From NCBI GenBank assembly GCA_023838465.1, contig JAIVEQ010000004.1, forward strand, positions 35,279 to 99,278: 64,000 bases of DNA, read 5' to 3'. The position numbers and the translations under genes were made by a program. Below the pieces are notes generated by a model, which was given only the letters and a program-made list of their open reading frames with translations, did not search any database and had not been told where the DNA came from. Positions 39,951 to 49,282 of this stretch are shown in pieces (position 1 is the first letter of the stretch; each line of letters opens with the position of its first letter). Origin of the DNA: Candidatus Thiodiazotropha sp. (GTDB lineage: Bacteria; Pseudomonadota; Gammaproteobacteria; Chromatiales; Chromatiaceae).

Positions 39951-40807
39951 ATGTCAGAATCTGAGAGAAAAAATGAGATGAACCGGCGGCAGTTCCTGGG
40001 CAACATGCTCAAGACAGCCTGTGGTGTGGGGTTGGTCGGATTGGGCCTGGGTGCCTATTCCAAACGAGCCTCATCAATGCCGGCAAATTACATACGTCCG
40101 CCCGGCGCCCTGCCGGAGGAGGATTTCCTCGGAGCCTGTATTCGTTGCGGTCTGTGTGTACGGGACTGCCCTTACGACATCCTATTCCTGGGTGAAGTCG
40201 GGGATGAAGTCGCCACGGGAACGCCTTATTTCATCGCCCGCTCCGGGCCTTGTGAAATGTGTGAGGACATCCCTTGTGTGGTGGCCTGCCCGACCAATGC
40301 GCTGGATCACGAGCTGAAAGATATCGAAGAGTCACGCATGGGTCTGGCGGTCGTCATCGACCAGGAGAACTGCATTGCGTTTCATGGCCTGCGCTGTGAA
40401 GTCTGCTTCAACGTCTGTCCCATTCGGGGCCGAGCTATCAGCCTGGATATGCAGCACAACACACGTTCTGGCAAGCATGCGCTGTTTATTCCGGTGGTGC
40501 ACTCCGAGGCCTGTACGGCTGTGGATTGTGTGAACGTGCCTGCATTCTGGAAGAGGCTGCCATCAAGATCTTTCCGATGCATCTGGCAAAAGGCGAGCTG
40601 GGCAAGCATTACCGTTTGGGCTGGAAGGAGAAAGACAAAGCGGGCGAGGCACTGGTCACACCCGACACCGAGCATCGTTACAACCTACCCGAAGGGGTGC
40701 GTTACGACCTGCAAGGTGAAGGTTTGATCATTGAAGGTGAGGCAGAGGAGACACCCTTCTCAACCAATCCTCTGGATACACTCAATAGCGGATTTATGGA
40801 CAAGTAG
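39951..40807 (+). pseudogene. napG: NapG quinol dehydrogenase ferredoxin subunit, interrupted by a one-base frameshift
   Basis: NapG is a Tat-exported 4x[4Fe-4S] protein that passes electrons with NapH. The frame from 39951 has a signal region (MNRRQFLGNMLKTACGVGLV) and three intact cluster motifs: CIRCGLCVRDCP, CEMCEDIPCVVACP and CEVCFNVCP. At HSEACT the frame changes: one base appears missing near 40516/40517, and the next frame continues [20 protein letters not shown] to a normal C-terminus at 40807. Restoring one base would rebuild the fourth cluster motif and give about 286 residues. As read, the protein ends in unrelated residues at 40727. Either a real mutation, a sequencing or assembly error, or recoding; nothing downstream is degraded, which favours a recent change or an error. 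Confidence 0.85.
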
Positions 40808-40809
40808 TT

Positions 40810-41718
40810 ATGGTCGACTTAACCACATTGGGTGATGATGCGATTGCAGCAAAGGGCTGGTTCAAGTCCCATAAGTTCTTGATCCTGCGCCGGCTCAGTC
40901 AACTCGGGATTCTGGCACTGTTTCTGGCCGGACCCTGGTTCGGGTTATGGATCGTGAAGGGAAATCTGGCTTCCAGTCTGACCCTGGATTTTCTTCCACT
41001 GACCGATCCCTATGTCCTGCTGCAAGCCATGCTTTCCGGTGTTGTTCCCGAGACGGCCGCCATCATTGGTGTGGTCATTGTGCTGCTCTTCTACTTCCTG
41101 GTAGGGGGTCGTGTCTACTGTTCCTGGGTCTGTCCGGTCAACATGGTTACCGATTTAGCCGCCTGGCTAAGACGTAAGTTGGGTATCCGTACGACTTCAC
41201 AGATCTCACGAACGACACGTTACTGGATGCTGGTACTCACATTAATTCTGCCATTGGTCGTAACCGGCGGGATTGTCTGGGAGTTGGTCAATCCGGTCTC
41301 AATGATGTTCCGCGGAATCGTGTTCAGCATGGGAGCCGCCTGGGTCATGATCGCTGGCATCTTTCTATTCGATCTGTTGGTGGCAAAGGATGGCTGGTGC
41401 GGACATATCTGTCCGGTAGGTGCCTTCTACAATCTGGTCGGAAGCAAGAGTCCGCTGAAGGTGAATGCCCTCCAACGACAAGCCTGTAACGACTGCATGG
41501 AATGCTACGTGGTATGTCCGGAGCCGCAAGTCATCAAACCGGCACTAAAGGGAGAGAAAAAGGGCTTGAGTCCCGTGATTCTCTCTTCTGACTGCACCAA
41601 TTGCGGACGCTGTATCGATATTTGTGCGAAAGATGTTTTCAGTTATGGCGGTCGTCACGCCATTAAAATCGACGAGTACAAGCGCGAGGATGAAATCAAT
41701 CGGGGTGTCCGGGTCTGA
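40810..41718 (+). CDS. napH: Quinol dehydrogenase membrane subunit NapH
   Basis: NapH is a membrane protein that takes electrons from quinol and works with NapG. The 302 residues contain about four membrane spans (residues about 28-50, 80-102, 137-160, 172-195), two membrane-associated CxxxCP motifs (CSWVCPVNM, CGHICPVGAF) and two C-terminal 4Fe-4S motifs CNDCMECYVVCP and CTNCGRCIDICA. It starts three bases after the napG stop. The gene looks intact. Confidence 0.95.
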   Translation: MVDLTTLGDDAIAAKGWFKSHKFLILRRLSQLGILALFLAGPWFGLWIVKGNLASSLTLDFLPLTDPYVLLQAMLSGVVPETAAIIGVVIVLLFYFLVGGRVYCSWVCPVNMVTDLAAWLRRKLGIRTTSQISRTTRYWMLVLTLILPLVVTGGIVWELVNPVSMMFRGIVFSMGAAWVMIAGIFLFDLLVAKDGWCGHICPVGAFYNLVGSKSPLKVNALQRQACNDCMECYVVCPEPQVIKPALKGEKKGLSPVILSSDCTNCGRCIDICAKDVFSYGGRHAIKIDEYKREDEINRGVRV

Positions 41719-41766
41719 CCGGTCATCAAACAATTTCTGTTTATGAGAGTGATGATGGAGAAAGGT

Positions 41767-42475
41767 ATGAAAAAGATCGCATTACTAACCATTGCGGCAA
41801 TAGCAGCCATGTTCCTGTCGAGTGCGTTGCTGGCTGATGTTCAATCACTGCGTGGCGATGAATTGAATACGTCGGCAAAAAAACCGGCCAATTTAAAGCT
41901 CGTCAATGTCACAAGTGAGTCTTCGATCTCGTGATGTCTTTTAGGCGTCCCAGGCCTAAAAGACACTCGATCTTTGACAACCTATTAGTGCCCCGGACGG
42001 TCCTGGTCACTGACACTACGTGATCACATCGCAAGCTCGTGACCACTCCGCCGTCAGTTCCCAAATGACTGGACGCCGTGTTCGGATGCTCGCTTTGCAT
42101 CCCCTCTGGCGCAAGGCACGACGGGTCTACAGTCTCGCCTCACGCCTACCGGGGACTAACCGCCTCGGCTTTCAGCCTTCCTTGGCGCTCAGCGAAGGAG
42201 GCATCGAACGCAGTTACAAGTTACAACCACCTATGGTTCCTCATGAAGTGGACAAGTATGAAATCAACCTGAAAAACAATGGCTGCATGAAATGTCATAG
42301 CGAAGCTACCTATGAGAAAGAGAAGGCGCCCAAAGTGGGTGACAGCCACTATGAGGATCGTGACGGCAAGGTATTGAAAACTGTCTCAAGCCGCCGCTAT
42401 TTCTGTAATCAGTGCCATGCCCCCCAGATGGGTGCTGATCCGCTGGTACAGAACAACTTTCAGGGTGCGAAATAG
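41767..42475 (+). pseudogene. napB: NapB diheme cytochrome subunit, split by a ~280-nt insertion
   Basis: NapB is the periplasmic diheme cytochrome partner of NapA. Exon-like part 1 (41767-41913) encodes a signal peptide (MKKIALLTIAAIAAMFLSSA) and the start of the mature protein, DVQSLRGDELNTSAKKPANL ... VNVT. Part 2 (42194-42475), in another frame, begins EGGIERSYKLQPPMVPHEVD and carries both heme motifs, CMKCH and CNQCH, to a normal C-terminus. Joining codon ACA (41911-41913) directly to GAA (42194-42196) gives a continuous NapB of ordinary length. The start at 41767 has GGAG six bases upstream. As DNA the frame is broken by a stop at about 41932. Whether the insert is removed as RNA is unknown. 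Confidence 0.88.
41914..42193. mobile_element. ~280-nt structured non-coding insertion inside napB
   Basis: The insert has no convincing reading frame but much secondary structure. GTCTTTTAGGC / GCCTAAAAGAC with a 7-nt loop (about 41936-41964) is a perfect 11-bp hairpin near one edge. TGGTCAC / GTGACCA plus outer GACGG / CCGTC form a long-range stem in the middle, GGATGC / GCATCC a further hairpin, and TCCTT..CGC / GCG-AAGGA one at the other edge. Palindromes near both ends are reminiscent of IS200/IS605 ends; dense pairing also suits a structured or self-splicing RNA. I find no group II domain V and no convincing group I core. Boundaries are set by NapB continuity and could shift a few bases. 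Confidence 0.65.
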
Positions 42476-42481
42476 CCATAC

Positions 42482-42509
42482 TTTGGGCCTCCTGACCTGG
42501 AGGCCCAAA
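42482..42509 (+). terminator. Perfect 11-bp hairpin between napB and napC
   Basis: TTTGGGCCTCC (42482-42492), loop TGACCT and GGAGGCCCAAA (42499-42509). No T-run follows, so it is more likely an intercistronic stabilising or processing hairpin than a terminator. Confidence 0.65.
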
Positions 42510-42547
42510 CAGGCTAGGCAGTAGTACTAAACAAATTTGGTGTAACA

Positions 42548-43120
42548 ATGAGCGAAACTAAAAAAAGAGGTGGTCTGTTCCTGATCGTTGTCGGCATTAT
42601 CGCCGGTATCGTACTCTGGGGTGGATTCAACACCGCGATGGAAATGACCAATACAGAGACCTTCTGCATTTCATGCCATGAAATGGAGCAGACCGTATAT
42701 CAGGAACTACAGGAGACGGTTCACTTTACCAACAGGACCGGCGTCCGGGCCACCTGCCCTGATTGTCATGTACCCAAGGAGTGGATACATAAGTTCGTGC
42801 GCAAGATTCAGGCGACCAATGAGCTATACCACAAGATGCTGGGTACCATCGACACACCTGAAAAATTTGAGGAAAAACGACTTGAGTTGGCAGAGAACGT
42901 ATGGCGTTCCATGAAAAAAACCGACTCCCGTGAATGCCGCAACTGCCACAAATTTGTCTCCATGGACCTGGACAAACAGGCACCACGCAGCTCGGAACAG
43001 CATGACCCTCACTATTGGGATGCCGTTGACGGCAATGCGCCGAAAAAGACCTGTATCGACTGCCATAAAGGCATTGCTCACTCCTTACCCGAAGGATTTG
43101 ATCCAAATACAGATTATTGA
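42548..43120 (+). CDS. napC: Tetraheme quinol-oxidising cytochrome NapC
   Basis: NapC is a NapC/NirT-type membrane-anchored cytochrome that transfers electrons from quinol to NapAB. The 190 residues have one N-terminal anchor (GGLFLIVVGIIAGIVLWGGF, about 8-27) and four heme sites: CISCH, CPDCH, CRNCH and CIDCH. Length matches the family. With napB questionable, electrons from NapC would lack their usual acceptor unless the insertion is removed or another cytochrome substitutes. Confidence 0.96.
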   Translation: MSETKKRGGLFLIVVGIIAGIVLWGGFNTAMEMTNTETFCISCHEMEQTVYQELQETVHFTNRTGVRATCPDCHVPKEWIHKFVRKIQATNELYHKMLGTIDTPEKFEEKRLELAENVWRSMKKTDSRECRNCHKFVSMDLDKQAPRSSEQHDPHYWDAVDGNAPKKTCIDCHKGIAHSLPEGFDPNTDY

Positions 43121-43157
43121 TACTGATCTTCGGTATCTTTTATAACTTTTCATCAGG

Positions 43158-43188
43158 CTGGGGAGAAAACAGTTGACCTGCTCCCCAG
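43158..43188 (+). terminator. Hairpin at the end of the nap operon
   Basis: CTGGGGAG (43158-43165) and CTCCCCAG (43181-43188) form a perfect 8-bp stem with a 15-nt loop, 38 bp after the napC stop and 50 bp before moaA. No strong T-run; it may terminate only part of transcription, allowing moaA read-through. Confidence 0.5.
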
Positions 43189-43239
43189 TCTCGTTGAATC
43201 ATAGGCACATAAATAAATTCGATTGGGTGAGAGGCGACC

Positions 43240-44214
43240 ATGCTAAGTGACCCGTTCGGCAGACATATTGAATATCTGCGCTTATCTGTCACAGACCGTT
43301 GTGATTTTCGCTGTTTCTATTGTCTTCCCAGAAGTCATAGAGACTTCGAAACACCCAGCGATTGGCTGACACCCGATGAAATTGAGCGGCTGGTCAGTCA
43401 ATTTGCAGTATTGGGAGTAAAACATGTCAGGCTCACTGGCGGGGAACCCCTTGTACGTAAGGAGCTGAATGATATCGCTCGTCGGATATCCGGGGTGCCT
43501 GGTATCGAAGAATTATCGCTCAGCACCAACGCATCCCGACTCAGTCAATTTGCCGAATCATTAAGTGCCGCCGGTGTACGGCGCCTCAATATCAGTCTCG
43601 ATTCTCTCGATGAGAAGAAATTCCAGGAAATCACCGGTAGTCAGCTGAAACCGGTCCTGGAGGGCATTGAAACTGCCAAAACCTGCGGTTTATCCCCGAT
43701 TAAGCTCAATATGGTCGTCATGCGCGGCATCAATGATGATGAAGTCGAAAGTATGGTGGCATATTGCATAGAGCATGAATTGACGCTGCGCTTCATCGAG
43801 ACCATGCCGGTAGGAAAAGGTGGGCAGTCAGCTTCTGAACACTATATGCCTCTTTCAGAGATCGAAACACGTCTTAAAAAGCGATACAGCCTAAAACCGG
43901 CAGCAATGCGTGGCAGCGGTCCGGCGCGCTATTTCCAAATTGATGAATCCAACCTGGTTGTTGGCTTCATTACACCCCAGTCACAGCACTTCTGTGACAC
44001 CTGTAATCGTGTACGGATGTCAGTGACAGGCGACCTGCATCTCTGCCTGGGTCAAGAGGATAGTCTCGCGTTACGTCCGATGATGCGTGCTGGCGCATCA
44101 GACCAAGAGATACGTGAAGCTATCAAATCAGCCATTGCACGCAAACCTGAGAGGCATCACTTCGACGAAGCGCCAACCGCCATCATCCGACCCATGTCGG
44201 CCCTTGGCGGTTGA
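43240..44214 (+). CDS. moaA: GTP 3',8-cyclase MoaA
   Basis: MoaA is the radical-SAM enzyme that starts molybdenum cofactor synthesis from GTP. The 324-residue protein has the SAM-cluster motif CDFRCFYCLPR, the GGEPLVRKEL SAM-contact motif, and the C-terminal second-cluster cysteines in FCDTCNRVRMSVTGDLHLCLG. The end (HHFDEAPTAIIRPMSALGG) is the conserved GG tail. It follows napC, consistent with NapA needing Mo-bisMGD. Confidence 0.97.
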   Translation: MLSDPFGRHIEYLRLSVTDRCDFRCFYCLPRSHRDFETPSDWLTPDEIERLVSQFAVLGVKHVRLTGGEPLVRKELNDIARRISGVPGIEELSLSTNASRLSQFAESLSAAGVRRLNISLDSLDEKKFQEITGSQLKPVLEGIETAKTCGLSPIKLNMVVMRGINDDEVESMVAYCIEHELTLRFIETMPVGKGGQSASEHYMPLSEIETRLKKRYSLKPAAMRGSGPARYFQIDESNLVVGFITPQSQHFCDTCNRVRMSVTGDLHLCLGQEDSLALRPMMRAGASDQEIREAIKSAIARKPERHHFDEAPTAIIRPMSALGG

Positions 44215-44219
44215 GGACC

Positions 44220-44411
44220 TTAACGAACCGGCTTATACAGGGTCTTCTTTTTATTCGCTAGATTCAGCACATTCACACTGATGTGATGTGGCGTATAGAG
44301 TGTAGTGCGTATCAACCACCCTCCCCCAGGCACTCGAGCCTGCTCAGTCATGCTTCTGATGTGTGTGGTATCGTCATACTGATCTTCGATGACATCGTAT
44401 TCCAGTTTCAT
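44220..44411 (-). CDS. Small hypothetical protein
   Basis: A 63-residue ORF (MKLEYDVIEDQYDDTTHIRS...) with GGGGAGATATG immediately before the second ATG at 44411. It has a hydrophilic N-terminus and a basic C-terminus (NLANKKKTLYKPVR). I do not recognise it. The strong ribosome binding site supports translation. The 248 bp upstream (44412-44662) contain no other gene that I can see. Confidence 0.5.
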   Translation of the reverse strand: MKLEYDVIEDQYDDTTHIRSMTEQARVPGGGWLIRTTLYTPHHISVNVLNLANKKKTLYKPVR

Positions 44412-44662
44412 CATATCTCCCCAATTTTTTATATAAGGGCTAGTTAGTGTCTATCCTAAAACTGGTACTTTTTGAAGCTACGTCATTGCAAATATTCGAT
44501 AAAAAAATAATCACCATCATTTCTGTACGTCGAAAAAATACAAATAGCGCTAGATTGATTGAACGATATAACCTTTTCTCTGCGTACGAATGCTTTTAGC
44601 GATCTTTACCTTATCTATTTCATTGTTTCCGGATCGACGCTAATTACAAGAATAGATCATAT

Positions 44663-46351
44663 TCAGGGAAGCTTATTGAGAGCGCCACTCACTGTCATCT
44701 GAGGAAAGGGAATCTCCCAACCGTTTTCAGTACAGGCATCTACACTCCAACGTTGAATGGCACGACGCAGACGGTTGTAAAGGTCTCCTAGTTCACCTTT
44801 AAAATCAGCAATCACTACAATATCGAGGGAAGAGCTGTTGGCTAAGGAGAGCTCAACACGCAGACTGAGCAATTGCTCTGCGTAACCCTCCTGTTCGGCT
44901 CGTTGTTGGATATAGCTGTGCAGTACATCCGGTATCGACTCGGTGCTCTCTTTCTGCAGTGAATAACTAACGCCAATTACCTCCTTTATGCGGAAGTTGG
45001 TCGACAGGTTACGTGGCGATGCAGCGAGGAAGTCACCGGTTTGATAAGTCAACTGCGCCCCGCCTCGTTCGACCAGTTGTACTAGCTCGGGCGATATCCC
45101 GGTCACTTTGCCTCTTACTCCGTCATTGAGTATCACCCAATCACTCTTTTTACAGGGAAACCAGGGTTCATCCTGGTCGCATGGCCTCGATTTAAGATCG
45201 ACCAGATCATCAATCGGCACCCGCTGCTTAATGCCAGCATCCGGATTGTCCAGTATTGAGAAGACATTGATCTGCTCAACACGCCAAGGCAATCCATCCA
45301 TTAGAATTCGCTCACCCTCACGCACAGAACCGATATTCAGAAAGAGTTGGATTTGGTGCCAATAGCGAGGTAATGCTTGTCGAAGAGCCCAAGCCATACC
45401 TAACAGTAATAAAATGCTCAAGCTAAACAATACCCAGTCCTCAACCACATAGAAGACAACCATAGGACCCAGGATGACCAGCAATGTAGTCACTATTCTG
45501 TGTATTAGCTCCAAAAGTCTGATACGAAAGCTACGATGTTTCTTTTTAAAGCCAGGCATCAAGCGCCGCATTACCTTATGACTTAACCGAGACAGAACAA
45601 TGATAATTGCAACTACCAATAGTGCTTCTATCAGATAGAGTCCACGCCGTTGAAAAAAGTTTTTCAGGTAACTCTGAGAGGCGTCTGTGATTGAGACTTC
45701 AGCAGCCAACAGCTCATCAAGTTGTAACCTTGCCGCCTGGTGTTCGCTACTCATGAAAGCCTTATCTTTTCGCCAGCCGTTTGCGAGTGAGTCAAGAGAG
45801 GACTGCAACTTTTCCGAATCACTTTTCTGTCGCAGTTGATCAATATTGCTTAAGGCGCCTTCCAATACACCCAGTCTTTCACCGTAGTAGGCAATTTTCT
45901 CCTTTAATTCAGATTTTTGACGCACTTTCGATGTCATATCTTTCATCTCATCGAGTGCAGGTTTCAATAGTGAAAACAACTCCTTCTTGAGGTCGATCTG
46001 AGTTTCATCCTTACTACGCAGACTAGTGAGATCGACACCCGCAGAGATATTTTCAAAGTTATGTTTAGTTAACGTAAGGTCTGCATCAAGCTTTGCCAAT
46101 TGCTGCTTTAATGACGCCTTCTGGGTTTCAGAATCCGCACTAGCAATTTGTTTGCTCAGCGCCTTAATATCATTCTCGATATTTCCTTTAATCGTAACCA
46201 GATTAAGAAGGGTGGAAAGCGTATTGTTCTCTTTGCCACTGACCTCCACCACTTCATCTTCTGCAATCAATTGAGTGGAAATGAATAAAAAAATAGCGCA
46301 AAAGAAAAAAGAAGTCAGGCGAAATGTAAATCCAGAGATTGTAATAGTCAT
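44663..46351 (-). CDS. MscS-family mechanosensitive channel
   Basis: A 562-residue inner-membrane protein. An N-terminal export signal (about residues 8-30) precedes a long periplasmic helical, coiled-coil region (about 35-225), then membrane spans near 235-255, 283-305 and 308-330, and a cytoplasmic MscS beta domain (about 345-440; GSVREGERILMDGLPWRVEQ) and C-terminal vestibule ending in WEIPFPQM, the hallmark ending of the family. The domain layout resembles the larger MscS homologues (YbdG/MscK-like). It probably relieves osmotic pressure. Confidence 0.9.
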   Translation of the reverse strand: MTITISGFTFRLTSFFFCAIFLFISTQLIAEDEVVEVSGKENNTLSTLLNLVTIKGNIENDIKALSKQIASADSETQKASLKQQLAKLDADLTLTKHNFENISAGVDLTSLRSKDETQIDLKKELFSLLKPALDEMKDMTSKVRQKSELKEKIAYYGERLGVLEGALSNIDQLRQKSDSEKLQSSLDSLANGWRKDKAFMSSEHQAARLQLDELLAAEVSITDASQSYLKNFFQRRGLYLIEALLVVAIIIVLSRLSHKVMRRLMPGFKKKHRSFRIRLLELIHRIVTTLLVILGPMVVFYVVEDWVLFSLSILLLLGMAWALRQALPRYWHQIQLFLNIGSVREGERILMDGLPWRVEQINVFSILDNPDAGIKQRVPIDDLVDLKSRPCDQDEPWFPCKKSDWVILNDGVRGKVTGISPELVQLVERGGAQLTYQTGDFLAASPRNLSTNFRIKEVIGVSYSLQKESTESIPDVLHSYIQQRAEQEGYAEQLLSLRVELSLANSSSLDIVVIADFKGELGDLYNRLRRAIQRWSVDACTENGWEIPFPQMTVSGALNKLP

Positions 46352-46394
46352 AATATCTGATCAGTTTTTTTTATCTTTGCTGGGAATATAGAAA

Positions 46395-46853
46395 TCATGA
46401 TAACAGACCATATTTCCCAATAATCGTCACCACAGTGACTAGAAGTCCAAGCACCAGATTGACGAGAATTAACTGTCGAATCAGGTTTACCGTTGCCACA
46501 CTCTTCGGTTTGTCACTGTTTTTCAGGGCCACACAAAGCTGACGATAGGGGAAGAAATAAATGAACATGAAAATGGCTGACATTACGACCCCAACCAACG
46601 ACATAATAACCAGCCACAATCCAATATCAGCTTTATAATTTGTAAAAAGCATCCAAAATCCGCTGATAAGAATAGTGATAACCACAGCCCATACCCAGGG
46701 GAAAAAACCACTGAAAATATCCACCAATAGAGGCAAACGATCATGTGGCTCCAACCGCTTATTGAGGACTGGCCGTAAGATCATATGAGCGAAAAACATC
46801 CCGCCCACCCAAATAATGACACCCAACAGATGTAGAGTCATTGCGATAGACAT
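46395..46853 (-). CDS. CopD-domain membrane protein
   Basis: A 152-residue protein with four membrane segments (residues about 1-20, 50-70, 80-105, 128-150) and the opening MTLHLLGVIIWVGGMFFAHM, typical of the CopD/copper-resistance D-like family. The conserved His of LHLLG may contact heme or copper. The start at ATG 46853 has GGAGGGGAG immediately upstream; the longer frame to 46973 is not supported. It is adjacent to but separately promoted from mscS. Confidence 0.82.
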   Translation of the reverse strand: MSIAMTLHLLGVIIWVGGMFFAHMILRPVLNKRLEPHDRLPLLVDIFSGFFPWVWAVVITILISGFWMLFTNYKADIGLWLVIMSLVGVVMSAIFMFIYFFPYRQLCVALKNSDKPKSVATVNLIRQLILVNLVLGLLVTVVTIIGKYGLLS

Positions 46854-47097
46854 AGCTCCCCTCCTCCGTAGTACCGTCTGTTCAAGGCATAGATGTCTCA
46901 TTGTGCCTAAGCGGCAACCATTCTCCAACCACTTGCTGTTGGAGTTATTTAACCCTTTCTTCAGGCTGCGCATCGTAGAAGTTTGAAAAAAGTCATCCAG
47001 CTGGGTAAACTAATCGATTGCCTGCCATTTTGGCGTTAATTATTGAGTAAACTGGCGTCCTTCCCAGGAGGCCTTTTTTGTTTTTATGGGTTTGTAA

Positions 47098-48267
47098 ATG
47101 GCCGACTCTTTGATGACAACATATAAACGGTTACCTGTGACATTCGAACGGGGCGAAGGCGCTCGCTTGTGGGATGATCAGGGACGCTCCTATCTTGATG
47201 CCATTTCCGGTATTGCCGTTTGTGGACTCGGCCACGCACATCCTGAGATCCGTGATGCGCTGTGCGATCAGGCGGGAAGCCTGCTCCACACCTCCAATAT
47301 CTACGGCATTGCCAACCAAAACAGACTGGGTGACAGGCTTTGCACCTTGGCGGCTATGGACAGGGTCTTTTTTGCCAACTCAGGTGCCGAGGCGAATGAA
47401 GCGGCTATTAAGATTGCTCGCCTTTATGGCAACAAAAAAGGGATCAAAAACCCAGCCATAATCGTTATGGATCAAAGTTTCCACGGACGCACCCTGGCCA
47501 CCCTATCGGCAACGGGTAATCGCAAAGTTCAGGCTGGATTTGAACCCCTGGTACAGGGATTTGTTCGTGTCCCCTACAATGACATTGAAGCGATTAACGA
47601 GATCACGCACAATAACAACAGCGTGGTTGCAGTCCTGGTCGAACCGATCCAGGGTGAGGGTGGTGTCAATATTCCCGATGTGGATTATCTCAATAAAATC
47701 CGTGAGGTTTGCGATAAAAACGAATGGCTGATGATGTTGGATGAAATTCAGACCGGTATGGGGCGTACAGGTCAGCTGTTTTCATATCAGCATAATAATA
47801 TCCTTCCTGATGTCATGACCTTGGCTAAGGGATTGGGTAACGGTATGCCTATCGGCGCATGCCTGGCCCGCGGTGCTGCCGCTGAGGTTTTTGCCCCGGG
47901 AAACCATGGTTCGACCTTTGGTGGCAACCCACTCGCCTGCCGGGTCGCACTAACCGTACTGGATGTCATTGAATCCCAACAACTGACAGAACGGGCTGCC
48001 CAGCTTGGTGAACGCATGAGAGCCGGTTTTCAGTCGAAACTTGGTGAGCAACAAGGCGTGCTATCGATTCGTATCTCAGGCCTGATGATCGGTATCGAAC
48101 TTGATCGTCCATGTGGTGAATTGGTCACCCGCGCACTGGATCAGGGGATGCTGATCAATGTCACTGCCGACAAGGTAATACGCCTGCTGCCCCCATTGAT
48201 TATCAGCGATGCTGAGTGCGACCAAATCATCGACGGCGTCTGCACCCTAATCGATAGTTTTCTCTGA
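47098..48267 (+). CDS. argD: Acetylornithine aminotransferase
   Basis: ArgD is a PLP enzyme of arginine synthesis converting N-acetylglutamate semialdehyde to N-acetylornithine. The 389-residue protein shows [15 protein letters not shown], the [14 protein letters not shown] motif, [27 protein letters not shown] and the PLP-lysine in [13 protein letters not shown]. An AGGAGG-like sequence lies about 25 bases before the ATG. It is followed by argF 22 bp downstream, making an arginine biosynthesis unit. Confidence 0.96.
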   Translation: MADSLMTTYKRLPVTFERGEGARLWDDQGRSYLDAISGIAVCGLGHAHPEIRDALCDQAGSLLHTSNIYGIANQNRLGDRLCTLAAMDRVFFANSGAEANEAAIKIARLYGNKKGIKNPAIIVMDQSFHGRTLATLSATGNRKVQAGFEPLVQGFVRVPYNDIEAINEITHNNNSVVAVLVEPIQGEGGVNIPDVDYLNKIREVCDKNEWLMMLDEIQTGMGRTGQLFSYQHNNILPDVMTLAKGLGNGMPIGACLARGAAAEVFAPGNHGSTFGGNPLACRVALTVLDVIESQQLTERAAQLGERMRAGFQSKLGEQQGVLSIRISGLMIGIELDRPCGELVTRALDQGMLINVTADKVIRLLPPLIISDAECDQIIDGVCTLIDSFL

Positions 48268-48289
48268 TTGCCTACTGAGGCAGCAATTT

Positions 48290-49195
48290 ATGACCAAGCA
48301 CTTTCTTTCACTACTCGACCTCAGCAGCGACGAACTAAATGGTATCGTGCGCAGGGCCACTGAGCTCAAACGGATGCAGCATCGCGGCGACAACCATACA
48401 CCGCTGAAGGGCAAAAATTTAGGGATGATATTTGAAAAGTCATCCACCCGAACCCGAGTCTCGTTTGAGGCGGGCATGTCTCAACTTGGTGGACATGCAC
48501 TCTTTCTCTCACCGAAAGACACGCAGTTGGGACGGGGAGAACCGATCGAGGACAGCGCGCGGGTGCTTTCACGGATGCTCGATATTATCATGATCCGTAC
48601 CTTCGATCAGGATCTGCTTGAAAGGTTTGCCGCCCACTCCCGTGTACCCGTGATTAATGCCCTCACTGATCTCCTGCACCCCTGCCAGCTACTAGCAGAC
48701 ATGCAGACCTATTTCGAACATCGCGGCGATATTCACGGTAAACATGTCACCTGGATCGGAGACGGCAACAATATGTGCCACTCCTATATCAACGCGGCCA
48801 GACAATTCGGGTTTCACTTGAATATAGCCTGCCCCGAAGGGTACGATCCTGACCAGACGATTCTGACAGCCGCAGCTGAGCAAGCCTCAATTATTCGAGA
48901 TCCGCTCACCGCAGCCCGTGGCGCTGATCTGATAGTCACTGATGTCTGGGCCAGTATGGGCCAGGAAGAAGAACAGGCGTTGCGTGAGAAGGCCTTCGCC
49001 CTATACCAGGTCAATGACGAACTGATGGCACAGGCAGATAATGATGCACTGTTTTTTCACTGCTTACCTGCTCATCGAGGTGAAGAGGTAACCACATCGG
49101 TGATCGATACTGAAGAGAGCGTAGTCTGGGATGAGGCTGAAAACCGCCTCCATTCACAAAAAGCGCTTTTGGAATTCCTCCTTCTGGGCAGATAG
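48290..49195 (+). CDS. argF: Ornithine carbamoyltransferase
   Basis: ArgF makes citrulline from ornithine and carbamoyl phosphate. The 301-residue protein has the carbamoyl phosphate site [16 protein letters not shown], the [11 protein letters not shown] motif, the [13 protein letters not shown] ornithine loop and the catalytic Cys in [12 protein letters not shown]. It is cotranscribed with argD. All family positions that I can check are intact. Confidence 0.97.
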   Translation: MTKHFLSLLDLSSDELNGIVRRATELKRMQHRGDNHTPLKGKNLGMIFEKSSTRTRVSFEAGMSQLGGHALFLSPKDTQLGRGEPIEDSARVLSRMLDIIMIRTFDQDLLERFAAHSRVPVINALTDLLHPCQLLADMQTYFEHRGDIHGKHVTWIGDGNNMCHSYINAARQFGFHLNIACPEGYDPDQTILTAAAEQASIIRDPLTAARGADLIVTDVWASMGQEEEQALREKAFALYQVNDELMAQADNDALFFHCLPAHRGEEVTTSVIDTEESVVWDEAENRLHSQKALLEFLLLGR

Positions 49196-49282
49196 CGCAG
49201 CTGATTAAAATGTGGCCTGTTTCGAAACAAGGATAACTTTGAGTTGTACAATGCCCCTTTCCCGTCGGACCGAGATATTGCC

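Noticed and set aside
41909..42100. 63-codon minus-strand frame inside the napB insertion, considered as a transposase fragment
   Set aside because: No TnpA His-hydrophobe-His motif or TnpB zinc-finger motif is visible.
42020..42193. Open frame continuing upstream of NapB part 2 into the insertion
   Set aside because: Its translation is low in conserved features and lies in structured non-coding sequence; the NapB similarity begins only at 42194.
43121..43239. Moco riboswitch upstream of moaA
   Set aside because: The region is too short and shows only one simple hairpin.
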